64,000 nt of DNA from DATHGT01 sp035317605 (lineage in GTDB: Bacteria > Methylomirabilota > Methylomirabilia > Rokubacteriales > CSP1-6). Numbering within the stretch: the first letter of the stretch is position 1; each line of letters starts with the position of its first letter. A program made the position numbers and the translations under genes. Under the pieces are notes generated by a model that saw nothing but the letters and a program-made list of their open reading frames with translations, had not been told where the DNA came from and ran no database searches. The stretch is taken from positions 26,437 through 90,436 of the forward strand of contig DATHGT010000133.1 in the NCBI GenBank assembly GCA_035317605.1, given 5' to 3'. Below, piece by piece: positions 26,773-34,963 of this stretch.

Positions 26773-27975
26773 CTAGTGGATCCCCGCAGCGGGGCCGCCG
26801 GCCAACACCCGACGCTCCACGTTGTCGTAGTTGATCTTCGTGAGGTTCCCACGCTCGTCCTTGATCAGATTCCCTCGGTTGTCGCACTTGAACAGTCTCT
26901 TGTTCGTGAATCGATCGCAGATCTTGACAAACTCGTCGAGCGACATGGCCATCCGCTCGAGCACGTCCTCGATGGGATATCCGAGATAGGTCCAGGGGAA
27001 CTGCCCATCCCGTCGTTTCACGATCTCGATGGCGTCGTCGCGCCGCAGGCGGCCGCGCCGGATATGGAGCGAGGTGAGATCGGAGACGCGACAGAACCCG
27101 TATTTCAGGAACTTGAAGTAGTCGTGAATCCCCGTCTGAACGTTGTCCAGGTTCTCGTAGCTCACCAGCGAGCCTTCCACGGCGTGCGGGAGGGTCTCGA
27201 AGCCATGGGCCTGGGCGAGTAACGCGTTCGAATAGCCGTCCCACGGAAAATAGTAGCCGAGGAAGAGCCCGGTCACCCCCACCCGCGCCAGGTCCTCCTG
27301 GCTGGGGTAGGTGAACAGGATGAGGTCCTGCCGGGTCAGGCCGTCCCGGCCCACCAGGTCAGAGACTCTCAGGCCGAGAAGCCCCCCGAACTCTTCGAGC
27401 CAGCGTCGATCGAGCACCTGATCGTGCGCTTTGCTCGCGGGACCGCCGTACTCGTGCTGGGGGTTTTCGCCCCAGACCAGCAGCCGGATGTTGAACTGGA
27501 CCGCGACGCGCACGGGAACCGTGAAAATGGAGACATGCTCCGCCCACGAGATGTCTCCCACCTCCACCAAGCCGATGCGGTTCAGCTTGCTCCGCACCTG
27601 AGGATTGGTCGAGTACTCCACACAATCCACCCCGAGGCTCTTGAGATTCTCGAGGTTCCGGCGACCGATGGCCGAGAGCTGACAGGTGGTGGCCACGACG
27701 CAGAGGGGTCGGAGACCGAGCTTCCGCATCGTCAGGACCTGATACGTACTGTCCTTCCCGCCGCTCACCGGCACGATGCAGTCATAGTTACTGCCGTCCG
27801 GGGACCGGTATTCGCCGGTGATCTCGAGAAACTGCGCCTTTCGCGCGTCCCAATCGATCTCGGGGCGTCGCTCGTAGTAGCGACAGGCGCTGCAAACCCC
27901 CCCGTCGTCGATGAAGAGATCCGGCTTGGTCTCCGGGAATACGCAACGTTCACAATAGCGAATGTATTCGGCCAC
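26773..27975 (-). CDS. N-acetyl-sugar amidotransferase (PseA/WbpG family)
   Basis: A 400-residue ATP-pyrophosphatase-type amidotransferase. The PP-loop is VSGGKDS at residues 70-76. Two CxxC pairs (Cys8/Cys11 and Cys28/Cys31) form a probable zinc ribbon at the N-terminus, as in the PseA/WbpG/LmaN family. These enzymes convert an N-acetyl group on pseudaminic acid, legionaminic acid or UDP-ManNAc3NAcA into an acetamidino group using ammonia from HisH/HisF-type partners. All three partners are adjacent here. Given pseBCGIH upstream, an acetamidino-pseudaminic acid is the leading hypothesis. Confidence 0.87.
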   Translation of the reverse strand: MAEYIRYCERCVFPETKPDLFIDDGGVCSACRYYERRPEIDWDARKAQFLEITGEYRSPDGSNYDCIVPVSGGKDSTYQVLTMRKLGLRPLCVVATTCQLSAIGRRNLENLKSLGVDCVEYSTNPQVRSKLNRIGLVEVGDISWAEHVSIFTVPVRVAVQFNIRLLVWGENPQHEYGGPASKAHDQVLDRRWLEEFGGLLGLRVSDLVGRDGLTRQDLILFTYPSQEDLARVGVTGLFLGYYFPWDGYSNALLAQAHGFETLPHAVEGSLVSYENLDNVQTGIHDYFKFLKYGFCRVSDLTSLHIRRGRLRRDDAIEIVKRRDGQFPWTYLGYPIEDVLERMAMSLDEFVKICDRFTNKRLFKCDNRGNLIKDERGNLTKINYDNVERRVLAGGPAAGIH

Positions 27976-28043
27976 GGTTCATCCCCTTCCCCTCGGGTTC
28001 GACGGTTGAACACGACACGCGCAGCGGATCGTGTTCGTCCGAG

Positions 28044-28787
28044 TCATTTCGTGACCTTGATCCACTTCCATTCGAACACTTTGCTGCCGGCGATCTGCAC
28101 GCCGTTCTGCACCTGGGTGACCGCACTCTGAATGGCCGAATATGTCTCGAACTCCCGGTTGATGACCTGGGCGTCGAACTTGTCGTCGATGTACTCGACG
28201 CGGTAATCGCCGAGCGACCCGATGGTGGCGTCGAGAAGCGAATAGCTGTACGTGTTCTGAAAGACGAATTCGGTCGGCTCGCCACCCGCGTCGAAGGTAT
28301 CCGAGTACAAGAGCTTGCTCAGGTGCGTCTTGTCGCTCACCAGCGTCCTGATGATGCAGAACTTCTTCGCGGACATCAGGAGGTTGCGCAGCGGCGCGGC
28401 CAGGCTCGGAAGGTGCAGGAGAACATTGCAGCAAAAGACGATGTCGAACTTCGCGGCGAATCGCTCGGGCAAGGCATAGATGTCCCCCACTTCGAACGTC
28501 GCGTGGCTCTGGCGGTGAAAGTGATTCCGGGCAAAGTCGATATAGGTCTCCGTGGCATCGACTCCGTGATAGCGAATGTCCGGATCGATTCTTCTCAGGC
28601 CATGGTAGTAGTGACCGGCGGCACAGCCCACGTCGAGCACTTCCATGCCGGGCTCGTAGATCGCCGACACGAGTTCCACCAGCTGCTTGGTGGACTCCAT
28701 CTCCGGCAGTTCACCGGTCACTCGCTGGTAGGTCCGCTGCTCGACCGCGTCGTTCCGCGTCCAGACTCGCCAACGATCGTCACTCAT
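28044..28787 (-). CDS. Class I SAM-dependent methyltransferase
   Basis: A 247-residue methyltransferase with motif I VLDVGCAAGHYYHGL, YHGVDATETY and a VFCCNVLLHLPSL segment. The ATG at 28787 is preceded by a GAGGA purine run; a start 17 codons upstream is unlikely because it would run into the preceding gene. It sits directly before the amidotransferase triad and may methylate the amidine, by analogy with N-methylated acetimidoyl groups known on Legionella legionaminic acid, but any hydroxyl or amine of the glycan is possible. Confidence 0.78.
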   Translation of the reverse strand: MSDDRWRVWTRNDAVEQRTYQRVTGELPEMESTKQLVELVSAIYEPGMEVLDVGCAAGHYYHGLRRIDPDIRYHGVDATETYIDFARNHFHRQSHATFEVGDIYALPERFAAKFDIVFCCNVLLHLPSLAAPLRNLLMSAKKFCIIRTLVSDKTHLSKLLYSDTFDAGGEPTEFVFQNTYSYSLLDATIGSLGDYRVEYIDDKFDAQVINREFETYSAIQSAVTQVQNGVQIAGSKVFEWKWIKVTK

Positions 28788-28815
28788 TCCTCGGCCCCCC
28801 GCGCGGTGCGCCGTC

Positions 28816-29607
28816 CTACCACGCCGTCCAGCCCCCATCGACCGGAAGATTCACTCCGTTCACGTAGGACGCCGCGGCCGACAACAGGAACACGACCGGG
28901 CCGGCAACCTCTTCCGGGCGTCCCACCCGACCGAGCGGGACTCGCGCCGCCAGCCCGCCCGCGAGCGGGGACGTGGTGTCCTTGGGGATGGGGCCCGGGG
29001 ACAGGCTGTTGACGCGAATTCCCAGAGGCGCGAGATGGCAGGCCAGGTATCGCGTCATCTGGATCAGCCCCGCCTTGGTGGCTCCGTAGTGCACGGGGTT
29101 GTTCATTCCGGAGTCCCCGTACACCGCGGGATCCGGGCTCACGGTCCCGTACATCGAGGCGATGTTCACGACCGACGACCCGCCCGACACCTCCTGCGCC
29201 CCGAGCCGCAGGAGCGGCAACAGCTCCCGCACCAGCAGGAAGGGCCCCGTCAAGTTGAATTGACAGGCGAGCAGAAAATCCTTGGCGTCGATGGTCGACA
29301 GGTGGCCGATGCGCCCGAGGTAGGCGTTGTTCACGATGCCGTGGAGACGATCGAACCGGCCCGCCAGCTCGCCACACAACGAGAACACCCCTTCCGGACT
29401 GGCCAGGTCGGCGACCGCGACGTGGCATCGGTCGCGGAGCGTGGGCGCGCAGCCCGTGTGCACGGCGTGCAGCGCCGTCGCGTCGCGTCCGCTCATGATG
29501 AGTTCGGCGCCAGCTTCCAAGATCGCGGCGACCATGGCGGTGCCGAGATACCCCGACGCTCCGGTGAGGAGCACCGTGCGATCGCGGAGGGACTCGGCGG
29601 GTGTCAC
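28816..29607 (-). CDS. Classical SDR oxidoreductase
   Basis: A 263-residue short-chain dehydrogenase with TGASGYLGTAM near the N-terminus, NNAYLG, the catalytic Ser in VVNIASMYG and the YxxxK in HYGATKAG. SDRs of this type occur in nonulosonate loci, where they may reduce or oxidise a sugar precursor. The GTG at 29607 overlaps the stop of the cytidylyltransferase-reductase fusion as GTGA; another GTG two codons earlier is possible. Substrate unknown. Confidence 0.8.
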   Translation of the reverse strand: MTPAESLRDRTVLLTGASGYLGTAMVAAILEAGAELIMSGRDATALHAVHTGCAPTLRDRCHVAVADLASPEGVFSLCGELAGRFDRLHGIVNNAYLGRIGHLSTIDAKDFLLACQFNLTGPFLLVRELLPLLRLGAQEVSGGSSVVNIASMYGTVSPDPAVYGDSGMNNPVHYGATKAGLIQMTRYLACHLAPLGIRVNSLSPGPIPKDTTSPLAGGLAARVPLGRVGRPEEVAGPVVFLLSAAASYVNGVNLPVDGGWTAW

Positions 29608-31247
29608 GACCACGTCCGGGGATCGAGCAAGCGCCCGGACACCCTGGGCAAGGTCCGGCCCACGCGTTCGACGTCGGCCCACGCCAGCGGCGCCTCTCGT
29701 GCGGAGTCGATGATCTCCCCCAGTTGCCGGGGCGTCTCCGCGCCGACGACCACGCGGTCGACCCATGGAAAGGCCCGGACGTAGGCCAGACACAGGTCGA
29801 CGCGACTGCGACGATTCAAGGCGCGACACAGCGTGTCCAGGCCGTCGACGATCTCCTTCGCCGCGTCGGCCCACGACGGCCAGGCGGACACGTCGCTCAC
29901 CAACAGCCCCTGGAGGAAGACGCTCCTCACGTGGATGGTGACGTCGGGGCGCGCGGCCAGGGCCGACTGAAACGCCGAGCCGCACCACCGTCGATCCAGG
30001 ACGTTGAAGGGCACCTGCAGGTGCCCGACGTCGCGATGCCCGAGGCAGCCGACGGCCTCGTCGGGGGAATACACCGAGACGCCGATGGCGCCGACGATTC
30101 CCTCCCCGACCATGCGCGCGAGCTGAGCGAGGGCCGCCCCGTCCCACCGAAAGATATCCTGGCTGCGGTGGAACATCATCACGTCGAGGGTCCGCCGTCC
30201 GAGGTCGTGCAATGACCGCAACACGCGGGCCTCCACGGCGGCCAGCACCTCGGCCCGCGTGGCGCCGTCTTCCACGGCGGACAGCGAGACCTTGCTGACG
30301 ATGTGCACGTCCTCGGCGCGCCGTTCATGCAGGTAGCCCCCGAGGCGCGACTCCGCCCGCCCGTACGCGCGCGCGGTATCCAACCAGGTCACCCCGCTGG
30401 CCCGAGCGAGATCGAGCATCGACACGACCTCGTCGTCGGACGGAACACCGTGGGTGTTGGCGATGCCGTACGCCGCCCCCAGCTGAGCGGTGCCCAGGGC
30501 CAGGATGGCCGGGCCGGTGCGCGTCCCCTCGCCGACGGCGGGCCTCGGCGGCGCGGACTTGGCCAAGCGGGTCACCAGGACGTCCCAGGGCGTCCCGAGA
30601 GGATCCGAACCGTCGCCAAAGATCTCCGTCATCCGAAGATAGTCGTCGAGGGTGTCGATCGTACAGCGCAGGGACGAACGATCGCCTCGGACGATCTCGT
30701 TCCGTTGCAGGGACCGCGATCGACGGGAGGGCCGGCGCATCGACGTGGTGACGTGTTCGCGTTCGAAATCGGTGGCCGCGGCATCGGCGCGCTGCCGGAG
30801 GACGCCGACCCTCAGCACCTCCGCGCTCAAGCCGTACGGCAATCCGTCGGAGGGGGAGTCGGTGCCGAGGTAATCGAGGTCGTGCTGGACGAACCGCCGC
30901 AGGAGCAGTTCGATGAACGGGCCGTCGGGCAGCGGATTGTCGGCCGTCGCTCTCACCGCGATGTCGTCATCGGCAAAGTCACTGAGGCAAGACACGAACC
31001 GACCGAGGACGTCGTCCAGGCTCCCGCGGCAGACCGTCACGCCGGCCTGCCCCGCCAAGCGGACCAGCTCATCGTCCGACTCGTGCTTCGAGGTCGCCAG
31101 CACGACGTCGAGTCCGGTATTGCCGAGACGTTTCGCGCAGAGGATGGCCAGCGGGAACCCACCCAGGGGCAGCAGGACTTTGCCGGGCAGGCGTCTCGAC
31201 GTCGTCCTGGCCTGCACGATGACGCGGACGCGTACCCCTTCGATCAC
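29604..31247 (-). CDS. SpsF-type cytidylyltransferase fused to aldo/keto reductase
   Basis: A 547-residue two-domain protein. Residues 1 to about 235 are an SpsF-like nucleotidyltransferase with the SRRLPGK loop at 17-23 and GSLDDVLGRF. Residues from about 246 to the end are an aldo/keto reductase with the full catalytic tetrad visible: Asp290, Tyr295, Lys319 and His360. SpsF-type enzymes activate pseudaminic acid-like sugars with CMP. The reductase could modify the same sugar or a precursor. The two domains are continuous in one frame with no stop or ribosome site between them. The GTG at 31247 overlaps the PseH stop. Confidence 0.85.
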   Translation of the reverse strand: MIEGVRVRVIVQARTTSRRLPGKVLLPLGGFPLAILCAKRLGNTGLDVVLATSKHESDDELVRLAGQAGVTVCRGSLDDVLGRFVSCLSDFADDDIAVRATADNPLPDGPFIELLLRRFVQHDLDYLGTDSPSDGLPYGLSAEVLRVGVLRQRADAAATDFEREHVTTSMRRPSRRSRSLQRNEIVRGDRSSLRCTIDTLDDYLRMTEIFGDGSDPLGTPWDVLVTRLAKSAPPRPAVGEGTRTGPAILALGTAQLGAAYGIANTHGVPSDDEVVSMLDLARASGVTWLDTARAYGRAESRLGGYLHERRAEDVHIVSKVSLSAVEDGATRAEVLAAVEARVLRSLHDLGRRTLDVMMFHRSQDIFRWDGAALAQLARMVGEGIVGAIGVSVYSPDEAVGCLGHRDVGHLQVPFNVLDRRWCGSAFQSALAARPDVTIHVRSVFLQGLLVSDVSAWPSWADAAKEIVDGLDTLCRALNRRSRVDLCLAYVRAFPWVDRVVVGAETPRQLGEIIDSAREAPLAWADVERVGRTLPRVSGRLLDPRTWS

Positions 31248-31777
31248 GATGCCGCGGCCGCCCGCTCGGAGAGGTCGATCACCATGCCGAGAACCTGCCG
31301 GGGAATACCGTCCTTCTCCTTGATCGCGGCGCCGCCGGCGGCGATCCGGAAACCGAGGCGTCGGTACAGCGCGATGGCCGCGTGGTTGTCGGCGAACACC
31401 CTCAGGCTGACCCGATGCAGACCGAGCACGTTGAAGGCGTGGTCGAGCATCACGTCGCTCGCCGCCCGCGCGATGCCCTTCCCCCGAGCGCTTTCCTCGC
31501 CGATCAGAATTCCGTATTCCGCGTTCCCGCCCTTCCGGTCGATATGGCTGAGACCGACCGTGCCCACCGGCGTGCCGCCCTCGAGCACGATGGCGAACTC
31601 CAGGCGTTCGTCCGTCTCGCGCAGACGTTCGAGAAAGGCCTGGTGCTCGGCCCGACTCGGCGGCCCCTCACTGAACAGCTGCGCGGCCACGCCCGGATCG
31701 CCGCGCCAGCGCAGAATCAGATCGGTGTCCGCGTCGGAGAGCGACCGCAGGTGCATGCGGGGGCCGCGAAGCTCCAT
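31244..31777 (-). CDS. pseH: PseH-like GNAT N-acetyltransferase
   Basis: A 177-residue GNAT acetyltransferase. The acetyl-CoA loop ARGKGIAR lies near residues 97-104 after the EYGILIG strand, and the late ALYRRLGF segment is typical of GNATs. In the pseudaminic pathway PseH acetylates the C4 amine of the PseC product. Order (PseI before, cytidylyltransferase after) supports the call. The ATG at 31777 shares one base with the PseI stop. Confidence 0.85.
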   Translation of the reverse strand: MELRGPRMHLRSLSDADTDLILRWRGDPGVAAQLFSEGPPSRAEHQAFLERLRETDERLEFAIVLEGGTPVGTVGLSHIDRKGGNAEYGILIGEESARGKGIARAASDVMLDHAFNVLGLHRVSLRVFADNHAAIALYRRLGFRIAAGGAAIKEKDGIPRQVLGMVIDLSERAAAAS

Positions 31778-32823
31778 CAGGCGACGTGCTCGGGACGAAT
31801 GAGCTGCTCGGCGGCGATCGCGGATCGGGCCGCCCGGCCGATCAGCGCAGGGAATTCCTTCGGGTGCAGGCCGTAGCCGAGGTTCCCGCAGCGAAGGACG
31901 GCGATGTTCTCGCGCGTCAACGGCTCCCCGGCCGCGATCACCCGGGTGGACATGATGGTCCGCCGGGCGAAGCTGCGCAGTTCCATCTCCTCCGGCAGCG
32001 GCTCCTTGATCCCCGAGCCCAGCGTCTTCTCGGCCGCGCGCACCGCGGCCACCATGTCGATGAGCTCACGGCCCTCGAGGGCGTACACGTGGTCCGGGCC
32101 GGACAGGCGGTTCGACAGCGTGAAGTGCTTCTCGATGGCCGAGGCCCCCAGGGCCACGGCCGCGATCGGCCCGATGAGGGCCTCGCGTGAGTGATCCGAC
32201 AGGCCGACCGGAAGGTCGAAGGTCGATCGCATGAGGGGGATCGTCCGAACGTTCAGCGCCGACAGCGGAGCCGGATACCGCGCCGTGCACTGCATCAGGA
32301 TCAATTGATCGTTCCCGGTGGCCCGAAAGCTCTCGACCGCCTCGCCCACTTCGTCGAGGCTGGCCGTGCCGGTGGACATGATCGCCGGCTTGCCTTTGCC
32401 GGCGATGTGCTGCACCAGCGGAACGTGGGTCATCTCGTACGAGGCGATCTTGAACAGCGCGACGTGCTCCTCCAGGAGATCGGCGGAAAGCTCGTCGAAG
32501 GGCGTCGACAGGAAATCGATCCCGCGCTCCCGACAGCGAGCGGCCAGTTTCGGGATCCACTCCCGAGGCATCTCCATCTCTCGAATGACGTCGTAGATCG
32601 ACCGGGGCAGCGCGAGATAGTCGGTCTGACCCGCGCTCCGCGGGTAGAGCGCCTCGGCGCGGAACGTCTGAAACTTCACGGCATCGGCGCGCGCCTCGAC
32701 GGCCAAGTCGATGAGCGCGTAGGCCTGGTCGAGGTTGCCGTCGTGATTGCTCCCCGCCTCGGCGATGACATAGGTCGGCTCGCCGGGACCGATCCGACGT
32801 CCGGCGATCTCGATGGGCCTCAC
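31777..32823 (-). CDS. pseI: Pseudaminic acid synthase
   Basis: A 348-residue NeuB-family enzyme that condenses the deacylated hexose with phosphoenolpyruvate to make pseudaminic acid. The N-terminal TIM barrel begins YVIAEAGSNHDGNLDQA and contains VKFQTF, the CTARYP region and VGLSDHS. The C-terminal antifreeze-like SAF domain starts near ARRTIMSTRVIAAGEPLTREN. Both domains are full length. Presence of PseB, PseC, PseG and PseH favours pseudaminic over legionaminic or sialic acid. The GTG at 32823 overlaps the PseG stop as GTGA. Confidence 0.9.
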   Translation of the reverse strand: MRPIEIAGRRIGPGEPTYVIAEAGSNHDGNLDQAYALIDLAVEARADAVKFQTFRAEALYPRSAGQTDYLALPRSIYDVIREMEMPREWIPKLAARCRERGIDFLSTPFDELSADLLEEHVALFKIASYEMTHVPLVQHIAGKGKPAIMSTGTASLDEVGEAVESFRATGNDQLILMQCTARYPAPLSALNVRTIPLMRSTFDLPVGLSDHSREALIGPIAAVALGASAIEKHFTLSNRLSGPDHVYALEGRELIDMVAAVRAAEKTLGSGIKEPLPEEMELRSFARRTIMSTRVIAAGEPLTRENIAVLRCGNLGYGLHPKEFPALIGRAARSAIAAEQLIRPEHVA

Positions 32824-33809
32824 CGCGCGCCCAGCTCCAGGACGGCCTCGGCCACACGGTGCGCCCCCCCGCCATCGACGAGGCTTCGGCCACGCCGACT
32901 CATCGCCTCCCGAAGGGCCGCGTCCGCGGCCAGACCGCGCAAGGCTTCGCCCACTCGTCGGCCGACGCCCTCGTCGTCGACGTCCCCCGCAAAGCGGAAG
33001 ACGCCTTCCGCATCCCACGAGCGCGACTGCGGCGTCTGGTTGGGAGCCACGGCCACCAGGACCGCCGGTACGCCCATGGCGGCGAGTTCGTACGTCACTT
33101 GACCGCCTGCGCTCAGGGCCAGGTCCGCCGTCACCATCAGGTCCGCGAGGGACTTGGGATGGTGATGCACGGTCACGAGCTCCTCGGGAACACCGAGAGG
33201 CCCGCTGGCCAGAGGACCCACCACCGCATCGATCGTCACCGCGGGCAACGCGGCGCGAACCCAGCTCAGGAACCGGCTCATCGAAGCCTTCGGATCCGCT
33301 CCTCCGACCGTCACCAGCACTCGGAGCACCGGGTGGGAGGCGGCAGGCCTTCCGTCCCGCGCGAACTCCGGACGGAGCAGCGCGTAGCGCGGCCCCAGGA
33401 GCAGCCGCGCGTCGGCCGACCCGCGGTAGGCGGAGACGCCCACGCCGGGTGCCGTGTTGACGACGACGTCGGCGGGGATCTCGCGATCGGCCAGGTCGTC
33501 GATCACGACCAGCGGGCCCGCTTGCCGCAAGCGCGCCAGGTCCTCCCTCCGGAGCTCGTAGGAGTCGGCCACGAACACCCGCGGCGCCGCTCGGTCGACT
33601 TCATCGAGCCACGACGTGACGCCGCCTCCGTCGATCGCCTGAACCCTGAAGCCGGCGTCGGCAATGAGCGCGGCCACGGTCGGTTCCGGATTAACGACGA
33701 AGCGCGACGCCGCTCCCAGGTTGCGGAGCGTTTCCGCGAGGGTCAGGCAACGACGGACGTGTCCGAAGCCCTCCACACGACCTCCGCGCGTGACGAAGAC
33801 GACGGTCAC
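32820..33809 (-). CDS. pseG: UDP-sugar hydrolase of the pseudaminic pathway
   Basis: A 329-residue GT-B-fold hydrolase. The N-terminus has the GGRVEGFGHVRRCLTLAE motif with the Gly-x-Gly-His-x-x-Arg signature of PseG/SpsG, and the C-terminal half has SAGGQVTYELAAMGVPAV and NQTPQS. It would remove UDP from the diacetamido-altropyranose intermediate before PseI. The GTG at 33809 overlaps the PseC stop, which sets the start well inside the longer open frame. Confidence 0.88.
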   Translation of the reverse strand: MTVVFVTRGGRVEGFGHVRRCLTLAETLRNLGAASRFVVNPEPTVAALIADAGFRVQAIDGGGVTSWLDEVDRAAPRVFVADSYELRREDLARLRQAGPLVVIDDLADREIPADVVVNTAPGVGVSAYRGSADARLLLGPRYALLRPEFARDGRPAASHPVLRVLVTVGGADPKASMSRFLSWVRAALPAVTIDAVVGPLASGPLGVPEELVTVHHHPKSLADLMVTADLALSAGGQVTYELAAMGVPAVLVAVAPNQTPQSRSWDAEGVFRFAGDVDDEGVGRRVGEALRGLAADAALREAMSRRGRSLVDGGGAHRVAEAVLELGAR

Positions 33810-34963
33810 GCGCTTCGCGCTTCCAGGACCCGTCGAACGGTGTCCACCACGCGGTCGACGTCGGCATCGTTCAACTCGGGAAACATCGGGAGCGAGAGGA
33901 TGCTCGCGTACGCGGCCTCCGCGACCGGGCATTGCCCCGGGGACGTCCCGAAGCGCTTCTGATAGAAGGGATGCAGGTGCACGGGAATGTAGTGGACGTT
34001 GACGCCGAGGCCCTCCGCCCGCAAGGCCGCGAACACGTCCGCCCGATCGGTACGCAGTCGCTGCAGACGGAGGCGCACGACGTAAAGGTGGTAGGCATGC
34101 CCAGCCGCGGGGCGGACGGCGAGGGGGGCCAGCCAGGGCATCCCTTGGAAGGCCGCGTCGTACCGGCGGGCCAGCTGCCGCCGGCGCGCGACCCAACCCT
34201 CCAGCTTGCGGAGCTGGCTGATCCCCAGGGCGCACTGCAGGTCGGTCAAGCGGTAGTTGAATCCCAGGTCCACCATCTCGTAGAACCAGGATCCCGCGGC
34301 CTCCCGCTGTCGATGATCGCTGGTGATGCCGTGATTGCGGAAGATCCGCATCCGCCGCGCCCGCTCCGCGTCGTTGGTGGTGATCATCCCGCCTTCGCCG
34401 GTCGTGATGTGCTTGACGGGATGAAAGCTGAAGGTCGACAGGTCGGCGAGCGTCCCCACGGGGACGCCCGACAGGTCCCCGCCGAGCGCGTGGCAGGCGT
34501 CGGCGATCAGCACGAGCCCGTGCGCGACGGCCAACTCCCGGAGCTTCACGTAGTCGCAGGGCTGACCGGCGTAGTCCACCGCCACGATGGCTTTCGTCCG
34601 TGCCGAGAGCCGCGACTCCACCGAGGCGGGATCCACCAGCAAGGTGTCCGGGTCGACGTCGGCGAACACCGGCGTGCCGCCCTCGTAGACGACGCAGTTC
34701 GCGCTCGCCGCGAAGGTGAGCGCGGGCACGATCACCTCGTCGCCTGCCCCGATCCCGATCGCATGGACGGCCGCGTGCAGTGCCGCGGTCCCGTTGCTGA
34801 CCGCCACCGCCTCCGTCGCTCCCACGAAATCCGCGAAGGCCCGCTCGAACTGTCCCACCAGCGGCCCCGTGGTCAGGTATTCGGAGCGCAGAACGCGGAC
34901 GACGGCCTCGATGTCGTCGTCGCCGAGCCACTGCCTGCCGTACGGGAGGTGCCGGTTGGTCAC
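33806..34963 (-). CDS. pseC: PseC-type aminotransferase
   Basis: A 385-residue DegT/DnrJ/EryC1 aminotransferase. The PLP lysine is Lys184 in FSFHPVKHITTGEGG, and Asp155 in IADACHALGG contacts the cofactor. PseC transfers an amino group to C4 of the 4-keto sugar made by PseB. The HPVKHITTGEGG motif and a start of the type NRHLPYGRQ-D-D-D are typical of the PseC branch. The GTG at 34963 overlaps the PseB stop as GTGA; the 90-codon upstream extension in the same frame is not coding. Confidence 0.9.
   Translation of the reverse strand: MTNRHLPYGRQWLGDDDIEAVVRVLRSEYLTTGPLVGQFERAFADFVGATEAVAVSNGTAALHAAVHAIGIGAGDEVIVPALTFAASANCVVYEGGTPVFADVDPDTLLVDPASVESRLSARTKAIVAVDYAGQPCDYVKLRELAVAHGLVLIADACHALGGDLSGVPVGTLADLSTFSFHPVKHITTGEGGMITTNDAERARRMRIFRNHGITSDHRQREAAGSWFYEMVDLGFNYRLTDLQCALGISQLRKLEGWVARRRQLARRYDAAFQGMPWLAPLAVRPAAGHAYHLYVVRLRLQRLRTDRADVFAALRAEGLGVNVHYIPVHLHPFYQKRFGTSPGQCPVAEAAYASILSLPMFPELNDADVDRVVDTVRRVLEARSA

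Noticed and set aside
33810..34931. A long N-terminal extension of pseG
   Set aside because: It overlaps pseC in another frame. The GTG at 33809, overlapping the pseC stop, gives the normal family length.
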